Below are positions 1 through 8,516 of a DNA stretch of 64,000 nucleotides, piece after piece. The translations under genes were made by a program, and so were the position numbers. Source of the stretch: JBDHXE01 sp035445085 (lineage in GTDB: Bacteria; Bacteroidota; Ignavibacteria; Kapaibacteriales; UBA2268); the NCBI GenBank assembly GCA_035445085.1, contig DAOMQA010000008.1, forward strand, positions 1-64,000, written 5' to 3'. The notes beneath the pieces were generated by a model. It did not search any database and was not told the origin of the DNA. It saw only the letters and a list, made by a program, of their open reading frames with translations. Position 1 is the stretch's first letter, and the number at the start of each line of letters is the position of its first letter.

Positions 1-124
1 AATTGTAAATTTTGGGCGATATAATAATTGCTGGTCTTCTACCTTTTTGCTCGTGACCGCTTTGAGGGTCAAAATCAAGCCAGACAATATCACCTCGTTC
101 AGGAGAATAATCACTTATTACCAT
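1..124 (-). CDS. mazF: MazF-type endoribonuclease toxin (partial, cut by window start)
   Basis: Only the first 41 codons lie in the window. The reading frame starts at the ATG at 124-122 and begins MVISDYSPERGDIVWLDF, followed by DPQSGHEQKGRRPAII. This is the standard opening of MazF/PemK toxins: the RGDIVWLDFDP strand, then the GHEQ-GRRPA loop that forms part of the RNase active site. MazF enzymes cut single-stranded mRNA at short motifs and are blocked by a partner antitoxin. The start overlaps the end of the upstream antitoxin gene by seven bases (ATGGTAA), so the two are translationally coupled. The missing C-terminus means activity cannot be judged here. Confidence 0.9.
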   Translation of the reverse strand, partial: MVISDYSPERGDIVWLDFDPQSGHEQKGRRPAIIISPKIYN

Positions 125-360
125 ATTTCTTTACCTTGTGGCTGTCCGGAAGAAATTTCGTTATGAAGATTTGTTTCAGACATAAGTGCAATTAAGTCGT
201 TTAACCTATATTCTTCTGAAACAACAGGGCTAAGTTCTATCTTGTTATTTTTTAGCACAAGATTGATTCTTGAACCATCTTGAATATTGATTTGATTGGC
301 AATTGCTTGTGGAATTCTAAGCCCAAGACTATTTCCCCATTTTTTTACTTGTATTTCCAT
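118..360 (-). CDS. mazE: MazE-type antitoxin (AbrB/SpoVT fold)
   Basis: An 80-residue protein that opens MEIQVKKWGNSLGLRIP, the swapped-hairpin DNA-binding signature of MazE/PemI antitoxins. The acidic and polar C-terminal half is the expected toxin-binding tail. I chose the ATG at 360-358 because the family motif starts right there and a GGGTGG sequence sits just upstream. An ATG ten codons further out would add an unrelated hydrophobic stretch. It precedes and overlaps mazF, the usual order, and should repress its own operon. It lies beside a non-coding gap and an unknown membrane protein, so this edge looks accessory. Confidence 0.9.
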   Translation of the reverse strand: MEIQVKKWGNSLGLRIPQAIANQINIQDGSRINLVLKNNKIELSPVVSEEYRLNDLIALMSETNLHNEISSGQPQGKEIW

Positions 361-563
361 AAACCACCCATATAAACATTGTATATACAAAACTACAAAT
401 ATTTAACGAAACAGCAATAGGAGAATTTTATTATAATAAATTCTTTCATCTGCACCCAATACATACATTCAATACCTGCATTCATTACTTGTAAACTAAC
501 AGTCGAATTGCTTTATTTTGCAGTTTTGATCAATTGCAATAGGTTTGCTTGTGTAGGGTGAAA

Positions 564-638
564 ATGTTAGCACGCCAAGAAACAGAACAATTAGTTGCAA
601 AACAAAAGTTAGCACTTTGGGCTTATCATAAAAAGTAG
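564..638 (+). other. Tiny 24-codon open frame ending at a terminator (possible gene remnant)
   Basis: An ATG at 564 opens 24 codons (MLARQETEQLVAKQ..., ending AYHKK) and stops just before the hairpin at 639-666. No clear ribosome-binding site precedes it (GTAGGGTG lies about 4 to 11 bases upstream). It resembles no family I know. The rest of the 391-672 gap holds AT-rich sequence with a short degenerate CATTCA-type repeat around 465-495 and no other credible gene. It may be a real small peptide, the tail of a decayed gene, or chance. Confidence 0.15.
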
Positions 639-666
639 AAAAGCCCTTCGAGGTGGAAGGGCTTTT
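639..666. terminator. Rho-independent terminator hairpin
   Basis: A ten-base stem (AAAAGCCCTT pairing with AAGGGCTTTT) closes an eight-base loop. The A-tract and T-tract make it usable from both strands. It lies just past the stop of the leftward membrane-protein gene that ends at 673, and just after the tiny rightward frame at 564-638. Confidence 0.8.
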
Positions 667-672
667 ACATAT

Positions 673-1398
673 TTAACTATTTGATAATTCACCATCAATT
701 ACAATATTAATTGTTGAATACTGTCTTAATTGTTGAATTAAATTGCAATATTCATGAAAGTGTTTATCAAAATTTTGTATTTCAAATGATATCAGACCCT
801 CAGCATCTTTAAATAATTGACAATTCTTAAGATTCCTTAGTATTAGGATTAATTTATCATCAATAAAAACAGAAAATGGTATCATAAAAATATTATCAAT
901 TATTTTTATTGTTTCATTTTTAATAAGTTTAAAATATTCTATTTCAGAATATTCACCAGTAATTGTTGTTTCACACTTATTATCATTAAACCAATATCTA
1001 AAATTCATTTTTTCATTAGAAAATGTTTTTATATTGTTAAAGTCTGAATATAATAAACTTTCATCTTTATTAGTAATTTTATATTTAACTTTGAAATATT
1101 TTAATATTATATAATGTTCCTTAATTATCATATTAATATCTGGTTGAATGCTATTTCTAACATTTTTTCCTTTTATATAATTAGCAAATACTGTTGTTAA
1201 CAAATATAAAAATAATCCTGAAATATATCCATAAGCAAGATTTACAAATGAATCATTAAATCCATTAGTATTTATAAATGATAATGGATTTGGAAATAAA
1301 TAATAATCTAATAATTTTATAAAAATTATTATTAAAAAACTAATTATCGCAAATATTGATAACAAAATATTTGTTATTGGTAATGTTTTCTTACCCAT
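673..1398 (-). CDS. Uncharacterised membrane protein with two N-terminal membrane segments
   Basis: A 241-residue protein I cannot place in a family. Residues about 8-30 and 52-70 are strongly hydrophobic and probably form a membrane hairpin. The remaining 165 residues are rich in Lys, Asn, Ile and Tyr and should form a soluble, probably cytoplasmic domain. The start is secure: AAGGAGAT sits seven bases before the ATG. Codon use is extremely AT-biased, more so than in the housekeeping genes. The gene stands alone between a terminator and the OmpA/PD40 gene and beside mazEF, a setting typical of accessory or defence genes, but nothing in the sequence shows a function. Confidence 0.6.
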   Translation of the reverse strand: MGKKTLPITNILLSIFAIISFLIIIFIKLLDYYLFPNPLSFINTNGFNDSFVNLAYGYISGLFLYLLTTVFANYIKGKNVRNSIQPDINMIIKEHYIILKYFKVKYKITNKDESLLYSDFNNIKTFSNEKMNFRYWFNDNKCETTITGEYSEIEYFKLIKNETIKIIDNIFMIPFSVFIDDKLILILRNLKNCQLFKDAEGLISFEIQNFDKHFHEYCNLIQQLRQYSTINIVIDGELSNS

Positions 1399-1469
1399 AA
1401 TATCTCCTTACACACCGCCACATTACTTTCTTCGCTTGTTAGTTCGCCTTTTTGGGCTATATCATTTAA

Positions 1470-3572
1470 TTACTTATCTAATATTTTTGCTTCCACGCGC
1501 CTATTAGATTGCCTGCCTTCTTCGGTAGCATTATCCATAATAGGAATTGTAGGACCATAACCCTTTGAGCTTAGCCTACTAACATCGATTCCTTTACTGA
1601 TTAAATAATTCTCTACAGATTTGGCTCTATTGTTAGATAATTTCATATTATATTCTTTTGTTCCTTGATTGTCTGTATGCCCAGCTATTTCAATTTTGAT
1701 AGTTTTGTTGGCAACTAAGTAATCAACCAGTCTATCTAATTCTGGGTATGATTCTGCTCTTAAATCAGATTTATCATAGTCAAAAAATACATTATTCAGT
1801 CTAAATACAGATCCCTTTTCGATAGGCGTAAGATACAAATTCTTCTCAATTTCTTTATAGGAAGAATAATCTGTCAAATTCATATTTTCGCTTACTGAAT
1901 AATAACTATCCTTTTCTGCCATAAATGCATATTGCTCACCATAAGGCAGCACAATTTTATAATCGCCAGTCTTTGGGTCAGACACAGCAGTTGCTACTAC
2001 CTTGTTAGTCAAAAGATTATTTACCGTTATAGTAGTTCCTATTGCTTTCTTAGTTTTGCTATCTAATACTTTTCCATATACTAGAACTACTGGATTTGGT
2101 TTAGCACTTTCAAATAATTTTATTCTAAATAGATCGCCCTCACCTATAGTATTCTGATAACTTACAATATAGGCATATTCCCCTGAAGCTGGAATTACAA
2201 AATAATTATCTGTAGCATTTGAGTTAATTCCACTACCTAAATTACGCGGCTCGGTCCAATTAGTCCAAGAGTCATCTAACCTACGTGTCATAAATATATC
2301 ATCTGATCCATAGCCGGGATGCCCTGACGATGCAAAATATAATGTTTTACCATCTACCGCCAAAAATGGCGCATAATCAAGATTGGCTGAATTTACTACA
2401 CTTCCCAAATTTAATGGGGCAGTAAATTTACCATCTTTATAAAAGCAAACATACAAGTCTAATTTGCCATAAGTATCCTCACGTTCTAATGACATAATCA
2501 ATACTTGATTGTCAGAAGATAAAAATTGATTTTCCCAATTATATTCATTATTGTTATAATAATCTTCGATAGTGATAGGAGTAGGTATGCTCCAACCATC
2601 AGCCGTACGATAAGATTTCGAGATACCACCGCGAACGATTGATTTACCATCTTCACTATATTGATTCATCAAAAGCATCGAATTACCATCGGCAGATAAT
2701 GAAGTAACACCGTTGGAACCATTATTATTTAATGGGTACCCTAATCTTACTGCTTTAGTCCAATTCCCAGACTTATCCTTCTTGGAATAAATAATATCAT
2801 CATAATCATTATCACCAATATTGTCAGGGTCTGCTTTTCTTGTATAGTATATCTCGTTACCATCGGCAGAAATTATAGGAGCTATATCAGAATATTTAGA
2901 ATTTATGTTATCACCTAAGTTTTCTTTTGTTATGTTTAAAACTGGATTATCAACTAATAATATTTTTTTATCATAATAATCAATAGTTAGGTTATCAATT
3001 TCTACTTCCATAGTATTGTTTAATATAAAACCAACTAAATCACCAAAAGGTATAATTCCTGTAGATTCATAGAATAGCTCGCCATTAATTAAAAATTTTA
3101 ATCTTTTGTCCTTCTGTTCAATTGTAATTATATTGGTTTCTTCCATTCCATTTATGTAACTACATTCAGTCCAAGGTTTTATTGCCTTCCATTGCCCGTT
3201 TTTACATGTATATACTGTAGCTTGCCCGTTACTTGATATAATAAAATAAAATTGATTAGAAGTACCTCGTGTTCCCCATACAAATCCATAACCATGATTG
3301 TCAATACCAGATAATTGCCTAAATTCAGCATTTATTTTGTAATCCTTATTATAATCTATATTAAAGTTTTTCCAATTAATCTGATATTGCGAGTTATACT
3401 TTATATCTAAGTATAACTTACCGTCTTCAATATAGCTATTATAATCTTTCACATTACCAAGCCACCAGTCGTCATTCGTCTTTTCAAAATCATTCTTATA
3501 ATGTACTTGCGCAAGTACTGGTGCTATTGCAAACGTTATTAACAACAGCATTATTAAACATCTGTATTTCAT
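1470..3572 (-). CDS. Secreted OmpA-family protein with PD40 propeller and carboxypeptidase-like domain
   Basis: A 700-residue cell-envelope protein. A Sec signal peptide ends at AQ near residue 22. A lectin/laminin-like jelly-roll domain follows (about 25-200), then repeats of the WD40-like PD40 type (about 215-490, with ISADGNEIYYTR and SLSADGNSMLLM motifs). Next come a carboxypeptidase-regulatory-like beta domain (about 500-575) and a C-terminal OmpA peptidoglycan-binding domain with GHTDNQGTKEYN and NRRVE. I start at 3572 because GGAG lies eight bases upstream; an ATG four codons earlier is less likely. PD40, regulatory and OmpA order recalls PorE of the type IX secretion system, but PorE has TPRs where this has the jelly-roll. 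It follows the ABC ATPase gene after 27 bases and may be co-transcribed. Confidence 0.8.
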   Translation of the reverse strand: MKYRCLIMLLLITFAIAPVLAQVHYKNDFEKTNDDWWLGNVKDYNSYIEDGKLYLDIKYNSQYQINWKNFNIDYNKDYKINAEFRQLSGIDNHGYGFVWGTRGTSNQFYFIISSNGQATVYTCKNGQWKAIKPWTECSYINGMEETNIITIEQKDKRLKFLINGELFYESTGIIPFGDLVGFILNNTMEVEIDNLTIDYYDKKILLVDNPVLNITKENLGDNINSKYSDIAPIISADGNEIYYTRKADPDNIGDNDYDDIIYSKKDKSGNWTKAVRLGYPLNNNGSNGVTSLSADGNSMLLMNQYSEDGKSIVRGGISKSYRTADGWSIPTPITIEDYYNNNEYNWENQFLSSDNQVLIMSLEREDTYGKLDLYVCFYKDGKFTAPLNLGSVVNSANLDYAPFLAVDGKTLYFASSGHPGYGSDDIFMTRRLDDSWTNWTEPRNLGSGINSNATDNYFVIPASGEYAYIVSYQNTIGEGDLFRIKLFESAKPNPVVLVYGKVLDSKTKKAIGTTITVNNLLTNKVVATAVSDPKTGDYKIVLPYGEQYAFMAEKDSYYSVSENMNLTDYSSYKEIEKNLYLTPIEKGSVFRLNNVFFDYDKSDLRAESYPELDRLVDYLVANKTIKIEIAGHTDNQGTKEYNMKLSNNRAKSVENYLISKGIDVSRLSSKGYGPTIPIMDNATEEGRQSNRRVEAKILDK

Positions 3573-3599
3573 AGGCTCTCCCATAAATATTATTATTAC

Positions 3600-4412
3600 T
3601 TAAAAATACTCGTTTTTGAAATCCTTTATCATATCGTCAGTTAATTTCTCTTTCTTTCTTAATTCAGCAAACCTATCTAATAAATCATCAACAGTTAGTC
3701 TTTTTTTCTCATTAAGCGAAATATCCTCAATGATATTCCCTTTGTACATCATAATAGTTCTATTACCAAGTGTTAAGGCTTGTTGCATACTATGAGTAAC
3801 CATTACCGAGGTTAGATTATCTCTTTCAATGAATTTTTCAGTAAGTTTTATAATTTGAGATGCAGATTTAGGGTCTAAAGCTGCCGTATGTTCATCTAAT
3901 AATAACACCTTTGGCTTATTTATTACAGACATTAACAGAGTGATAGCTTGCCTTTGCCCACCAGACAAAGAGCCAATTATGTTGTCTAATCTATCTTCTA
4001 ATTGCATTTCTAATTCTTTTACAATTTCAGAAAGCTTATTCTTTTTAGACTTTCTTAAATTATAAAGAGGTAGTCTTTTTTTCCCACGTAGCATAGAAAG
4101 ATGTAAATTTTCGGCAATACTCATATTAGGAGCAGTGCCAGAATAAGGATTTTGAAAAACCCTTGCTAAATAATCAGCTCTTTGAAATTCTTTTAGAAAA
4201 GTAACATCATTTTTATCAATTTCTACATTGCCAGTATCGCCTACAAAAGTACCAGCAATAGCATTTAGAAGAGTTGATTTTCCAGAACCATTCGTACCAA
4301 TGATTGTAACAAACTCTCCTTCATTAATCGTTAAATTAATATTAATAAGTGCTTTAACTTCATTGATTGTATTAGGGTTAAAAGTCTTTGAAAAATTTTT
4401 AAATTCTATCAT
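3600..4412 (-). CDS. ABC importer ATP-binding subunit
   Basis: A 270-residue ATPase with every expected motif: Walker A GTNGSGKST (39-47), Q-loop Gln near 87, signature LSGGQ (149-153), Walker B VLLLDE (169-174) and the switch His in VTHS (207). In the family, this subunit powers uptake through a LivH-like permease whose binding proteins belong to the ABC_sub_bind family (PF04392); the best-known members are tied to tryptophan/tyrosine uptake, but substrates are mostly unproven. The start overlaps the permease stop by four bases (ATGA), so the two are coupled. It acts on the inner face of the cytoplasmic membrane. Confidence 0.9.
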   Translation of the reverse strand: MIEFKNFSKTFNPNTINEVKALININLTINEGEFVTIIGTNGSGKSTLLNAIAGTFVGDTGNVEIDKNDVTFLKEFQRADYLARVFQNPYSGTAPNMSIAENLHLSMLRGKKRLPLYNLRKSKKNKLSEIVKELEMQLEDRLDNIIGSLSGGQRQAITLLMSVINKPKVLLLDEHTAALDPKSASQIIKLTEKFIERDNLTSVMVTHSMQQALTLGNRTIMMYKGNIIEDISLNEKKRLTVDDLLDRFAELRKKEKLTDDMIKDFKNEYF

Positions 4413-7282
4413 TTGGAAATTTCCTTTAATATATTTACTGATAGCTTTTCTGGGCTTATTAGTGTTGAATCTATTACAATCTTGCTTGCTCGCTTGATTA
4501 ATGTATTGGCAAACTTGTAATTAAGTCTTTTTGCTACATCTCGATTAAGATATAATAATGTTTCCTTAGTTTGCATAATAGGAATTTTTGCAGCCTTTTC
4601 GCCATCAAGTATTCTTGCCAAATATACTCCACCATCAAACCCTGTTCTATAATAATCCGGTCCTAATGTAGCAATAGTATTATTATATATAGTTTCTGCA
4701 TCGGCAGAAAAAAGAGGGATGTTATTATCAGCCGCAACTTTAGCAAAGCTATCATAAGCTACATTTAATGTATTATCTCCTGCGTTCAAAAATATTTCGG
4801 CGCCTTTGCTTATCAAGGCATTGCTTGCATCAAGCACTTCGCTCGGGTTAGTTACTGTTGATTCTATTAATTCCATACCTTTCGAAGCAACAAAGCCTCT
4901 GATAAATTTAATTACAGACTCGGAATTGGCTTCACTACTATTCCACACAACTCCAACCTTTTTCTTTTCTGGGTACATCTCTTTAATGAGGTCAAACATT
5001 TCTTTCATAGGAGGGAAACATGCTACGCCAGTAAAATTAGGCAAATGGTCGGTAGAACTTTTAGCAGCTCCTATTTTATATGGGTCATAAATATATGTAA
5101 AGACAACCGAGGTATTATCCCTGCCCCCTACTTGTTGCACTGAAGATTGAACCACTGGAGTAGAAAGTGGAACAATAATATCCACATCGCGAGCAATTAG
5201 GTCTTGCATGATAGCATTTATCATAGGGAAATCTGCATTAGCATTTTTATAAATAATTTCTATGTTGTCCCCATCTTTATAGCCATATCCTGCTAATCCA
5301 TTTAATAAACCTTCTTTGCATATTTCTACATTTGGCTCCATAGCAAATTGAACTATGCCAATCTTTTTCTTAGCTTGGACTTTTTTAGTGCCGACAAAAT
5401 AATTAGCCTTGTATACGACCTCTTTATCTAACTTTATACCTAAATATTTAGCTGCGTTTAGATTGAGCCCGCAAGTTAATTTAGAGTATTTAAAGAAAGG
5501 TATGTTAGCAGGCTTTTCACCTTTTAAGACTCTATCAACAATATGAGCAGCTTCCTGCCCAGAGCTAGTATAATCATGTCCCATCGAACCTAAGGCTCCA
5601 TCCTCAAGTCTTTCGACATCATTTAAAAATACAGGTATTTTTGCATTGTTCGACGCTTTAAGCACTGCATCTAAAGCAGAATAAAGCGTATTATCTGGCG
5701 GTAATACAAAAGCATTAATCCCTTTGCTAATTAATGATACTGCCGCTTGTTGAATATCGGTCGTACTTGAAATATTGGCTTCAAATAATTCAATATTAGG
5801 ATATTTTTTTAATTCTTCTTTTAGATTATGTACATTAAACTCTGCATTTGCTTGCCCTACATCCCAAATGATTCCTATTTTAAACTTATCACCTAATATT
5901 TGAGTAACAAATTCCATAGTTTTGTCCATTGGCGCCCATCCATAAGTACCTGTAACATTTGGCAAATGTTCTGTATCACTAGTTCCCGCCTTAATAATAA
6001 AAGGATTTGCAATAGTGGCAAATACAATAGGTATATTTTTAGCTCTACTGAGGGCTGCTTGGGTTGCAGGAGTAGAAATAGTTACAATTACATCAACTTT
6101 TGACGTATTAAAGTCATCAATAATACTATTTAAGTTAGCCAAATCGTTATTTGCATTCTTTTGTATAATCTCCAAGTTGCCTGTATTATAACCTATCTTT
6201 TCTAATTCTTTTAATAACGCTTCGCGTGTAATATCTAAAACACCATTAGAAGTAACTTGAACAATACCTATTCTTTTCCTACTTCCATCAGGTATTGGCG
6301 ATTTATTACTTCCCATATCAAAGAGTTGATTGACTGCAACGAATGCAACTGCCCCGGCTGTTACTGCTACCAAGCCAATGATTACTCTTTTTTTCTGTAA
6401 AACAAATTTTTTCCTTCTTACTTTATTTCCAGCAGATAAAGATATGAAAATTGTAATTAAGACAAATAGTGCTGTAAGTAATTTGAGATCTATTGGGTTC
6501 ATTCCTGCAAAAAGTGCGAAGGCTATCATAAATCTAAATAAAATAGAACCTATTGCCGCGCTTGATATTTTAGCATATATAGATGGCATTTTAATTAATG
6601 CTTCGCCTATAATCACAGCAGCTAAACCATTTACTACCATACCAATACCCATTCCTATATCGGCAAATCCTTGATATTGTGCAATAGCTCCACCAGCTAA
6701 GCCAACAAGTGCGTTTGATAAAGCAATACCAAATATTTTAATAGAATCTACATTTACTCCAAGCGCTGACGACATAATAGAATTATCCCCCGTCGCCCTA
6801 AGAGTTAGCCCCAAATCTGTTTTAAAAAAGAGCGACGTAAGACAAGCAAAAGCACTAATTACAAACAGCATACATATACTTAGCCAAATTTCCTCTGGTA
6901 AATTAGGATTAAAGGCTAAGAAAAAGCTCATAAAATTGGGTTGTTGTAATAAAGGTACATTACTCCTTCCCATAATATGAAGGTTAATTGAGTATAAAGC
7001 AATCATAACCAAAATACCTGCAAGCAAACCATTCACTTTCATTTTAGTATGAATTAAGCCCGTAAGCATACCCGCCAAACCACCAGCTAATGTAGCAAAA
7101 ATAAGTGATGTAAAAGGATCGACCCCTAAAGTAATCAGTACAGCAGAAACTGCTGCACCTAAAGTAAAGCTACCATCAACGGTAATATCAGCAAAATCTA
7201 AGATTTTGTAACTAATGTAAACGCCAATAGTCATTATCGAATAAATAAGCCCTAAGACTAATGCTCCTATCCATAACTCCAT
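4409..7282 (-). CDS. ABC permease fused to two tandem substrate-binding domains
   Basis: A 957-residue fusion. Residues 1-285 form a branched-chain-amino-acid-type permease with about eight membrane segments and the cytoplasmic coupling loop near 160-180 (RATGDNSIMSSALG). A basic stretch (287-299) and one extra membrane helix (300-320) then carry the chain outside. Two homologous periplasmic binding domains of the PF04392 type follow: about 337-635 (opens RIGIVQVTSNG) and about 640-925 (opens KIGIVQFAMEP). Both keep the TPATQ/TPVVQ and NSSEAN/DVGQAN motifs. The start abuts the STAS stop (TAG then ATG), with GGAGGG as ribosome site inside the STAS gene. Usual permeases of this family are about 300 residues, so tethering two binders is exceptional. 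Confidence 0.9.
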   Translation of the reverse strand: MELWIGALVLGLIYSIMTIGVYISYKILDFADITVDGSFTLGAAVSAVLITLGVDPFTSLIFATLAGGLAGMLTGLIHTKMKVNGLLAGILVMIALYSINLHIMGRSNVPLLQQPNFMSFFLAFNPNLPEEIWLSICMLFVISAFACLTSLFFKTDLGLTLRATGDNSIMSSALGVNVDSIKIFGIALSNALVGLAGGAIAQYQGFADIGMGIGMVVNGLAAVIIGEALIKMPSIYAKISSAAIGSILFRFMIAFALFAGMNPIDLKLLTALFVLITIFISLSAGNKVRRKKFVLQKKRVIIGLVAVTAGAVAFVAVNQLFDMGSNKSPIPDGSRKRIGIVQVTSNGVLDITREALLKELEKIGYNTGNLEIIQKNANNDLANLNSIIDDFNTSKVDVIVTISTPATQAALSRAKNIPIVFATIANPFIIKAGTSDTEHLPNVTGTYGWAPMDKTMEFVTQILGDKFKIGIIWDVGQANAEFNVHNLKEELKKYPNIELFEANISSTTDIQQAAVSLISKGINAFVLPPDNTLYSALDAVLKASNNAKIPVFLNDVERLEDGALGSMGHDYTSSGQEAAHIVDRVLKGEKPANIPFFKYSKLTCGLNLNAAKYLGIKLDKEVVYKANYFVGTKKVQAKKKIGIVQFAMEPNVEICKEGLLNGLAGYGYKDGDNIEIIYKNANADFPMINAIMQDLIARDVDIIVPLSTPVVQSSVQQVGGRDNTSVVFTYIYDPYKIGAAKSSTDHLPNFTGVACFPPMKEMFDLIKEMYPEKKKVGVVWNSSEANSESVIKFIRGFVASKGMELIESTVTNPSEVLDASNALISKGAEIFLNAGDNTLNVAYDSFAKVAADNNIPLFSADAETIYNNTIATLGPDYYRTGFDGGVYLARILDGEKAAKIPIMQTKETLLYLNRDVAKRLNYKFANTLIKRASKIVIDSTLISPEKLSVNILKEISK

Positions 7283-8497
7283 CTATCCCTCCAAGCCAAC
7301 GATAGCTAAATTGCCAATACTAAAAAGTGAGTTAGATAAAATATGCTGGACTTTTGTAGGTATAAATTCTGCGAATATCTTATTTAGTTCATCGTCGAAG
7401 TTTTCGATATTATAACTTAATAAAGATTTTTCAAAGATAGCGGCATGCAAATGAAATGTTGATTCATTACCAAAAATCGTTAATTCTTTTTGTGATCTAT
7501 TTTTATCTTTTGCGATATAAAAACCAGCACCAGCGATAATATTATGATGATCGTGATGGTCGATAGGAAAATTAACCCATTCTGCAAAGTTCTCACTATC
7601 AAAAATCGACTTGTTATTATTAGGTTTATTCTCGTTTATAGGTATTCTCTTTAAGTTCATCCCTCTAATACCCTTGCTTTCTGCAATAATAGCAAACCCA
7701 AAATAATCCAAGCCCGTAAGTCCAGCAATTTGGGCAAGTAATTTTTGTATTTCAATAGGTTCATTTCTTGAATCAAAAGAAACGTAGTCACTAAATTTAC
7801 CTAATGTTTGAATATTTTGCAAATAACTATATTGTAAATCAGTAAATTCAGGTGCAAAATTCATAAAATCTACAGCAGGTTTTTTAATAGCAGGATAAAA
7901 GTATAAAGAATTGTTGATAGTGAGAGATTCACCTAAGTAAGATTTTGCGCTATCCCAATCTTCTCCTATCGCCCCAAAACCAATGGATAAGCCAACATTT
8001 TTAGCATTTTGAACTACCAAATCACTTTGTTCATAGCTTGAGTCTTCTATTTTATTAAAATTACCAACTAATTTTATTTCTGCTTTCTCTGATGTCTTCT
8101 TGATATGTTCATAATTAGCATTATCAAAGGTATAGCTCTTTTTTGAAGCACTTATATTATTATTTTCTGTACTATTTAATTGACTTAAATCCTCTACAAA
8201 AGTAAGTATTTTAAGAAGCCCACTCATTTTAAGTATTTCTTTTATAGCTGGAGTTAGCCCAAATATTATCAAATCACCATTTATAGATTTTAATTTTTGT
8301 TGATTGACAATTAAAACCCTTAAGCCAATTGAACTGATATAAATGACATTACTAAAATCAAGTATAATATTTCTATTACCAGCTTCTATCAAATCAACAA
8401 TATGCTTATTTAAGTCATTTGAAGTAATACCATCAATTCTACCATTGATATTAATTTTGAGGTATCCTTTCAGATTCTCATCGTTAATTTCTAACAT
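7283..8497 (-). CDS. STAS-domain protein with an unknown C-terminal domain, inside the ABC operon
   Basis: A 404-residue soluble protein. Residues 1-105 are a STAS (anti-sigma antagonist) domain with the DFSNVIYISSIGLRVLI core; Ser55 and Ser56 sit where such proteins are phosphorylated by RsbW-type kinases. After an Asn/Ser-rich linker (about 108-145) comes a domain of about 250 residues that I do not recognise, with a His-rich HHDHH stretch near 311-315. AGAGGA precedes the ATG. It lies 19 bases after the binding-lipoprotein gene and directly abuts the permease-fusion gene. That position suggests it senses or sets transporter activity or signals uptake state, which is inference. STAS domains in transporters are normally fused to SulP permeases, not ABC systems. 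Confidence 0.75.
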   Translation of the reverse strand: MLEINDENLKGYLKININGRIDGITSNDLNKHIVDLIEAGNRNIILDFSNVIYISSIGLRVLIVNQQKLKSINGDLIIFGLTPAIKEILKMSGLLKILTFVEDLSQLNSTENNNISASKKSYTFDNANYEHIKKTSEKAEIKLVGNFNKIEDSSYEQSDLVVQNAKNVGLSIGFGAIGEDWDSAKSYLGESLTINNSLYFYPAIKKPAVDFMNFAPEFTDLQYSYLQNIQTLGKFSDYVSFDSRNEPIEIQKLLAQIAGLTGLDYFGFAIIAESKGIRGMNLKRIPINENKPNNNKSIFDSENFAEWVNFPIDHHDHHNIIAGAGFYIAKDKNRSQKELTIFGNESTFHLHAAIFEKSLLSYNIENFDDELNKIFAEFIPTKVQHILSNSLFSIGNLAIVGLEG

Positions 8498-8516
8498 TAT
8501 ATTCCTCTTTTTATAT

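Noticed and set aside
391..560. CRISPR-like or tandem repeat near 465-495
   Set aside because: The CATTCA-type units are short, uneven and degenerate, with no spacers; most likely chance in AT-rich DNA.
1470..3572. Bona fide PorE of the type IX secretion system
   Set aside because: PD40, regulatory-like and OmpA domains are shared, but the TPR region is missing and a jelly-roll domain is present, so I leave it as a PorE-like architecture only.
4228..6674. Several rightward open frames within the ABC operon
   Set aside because: They are antisense frames of the ATPase and permease genes, with no family resemblance and no ribosome sites.
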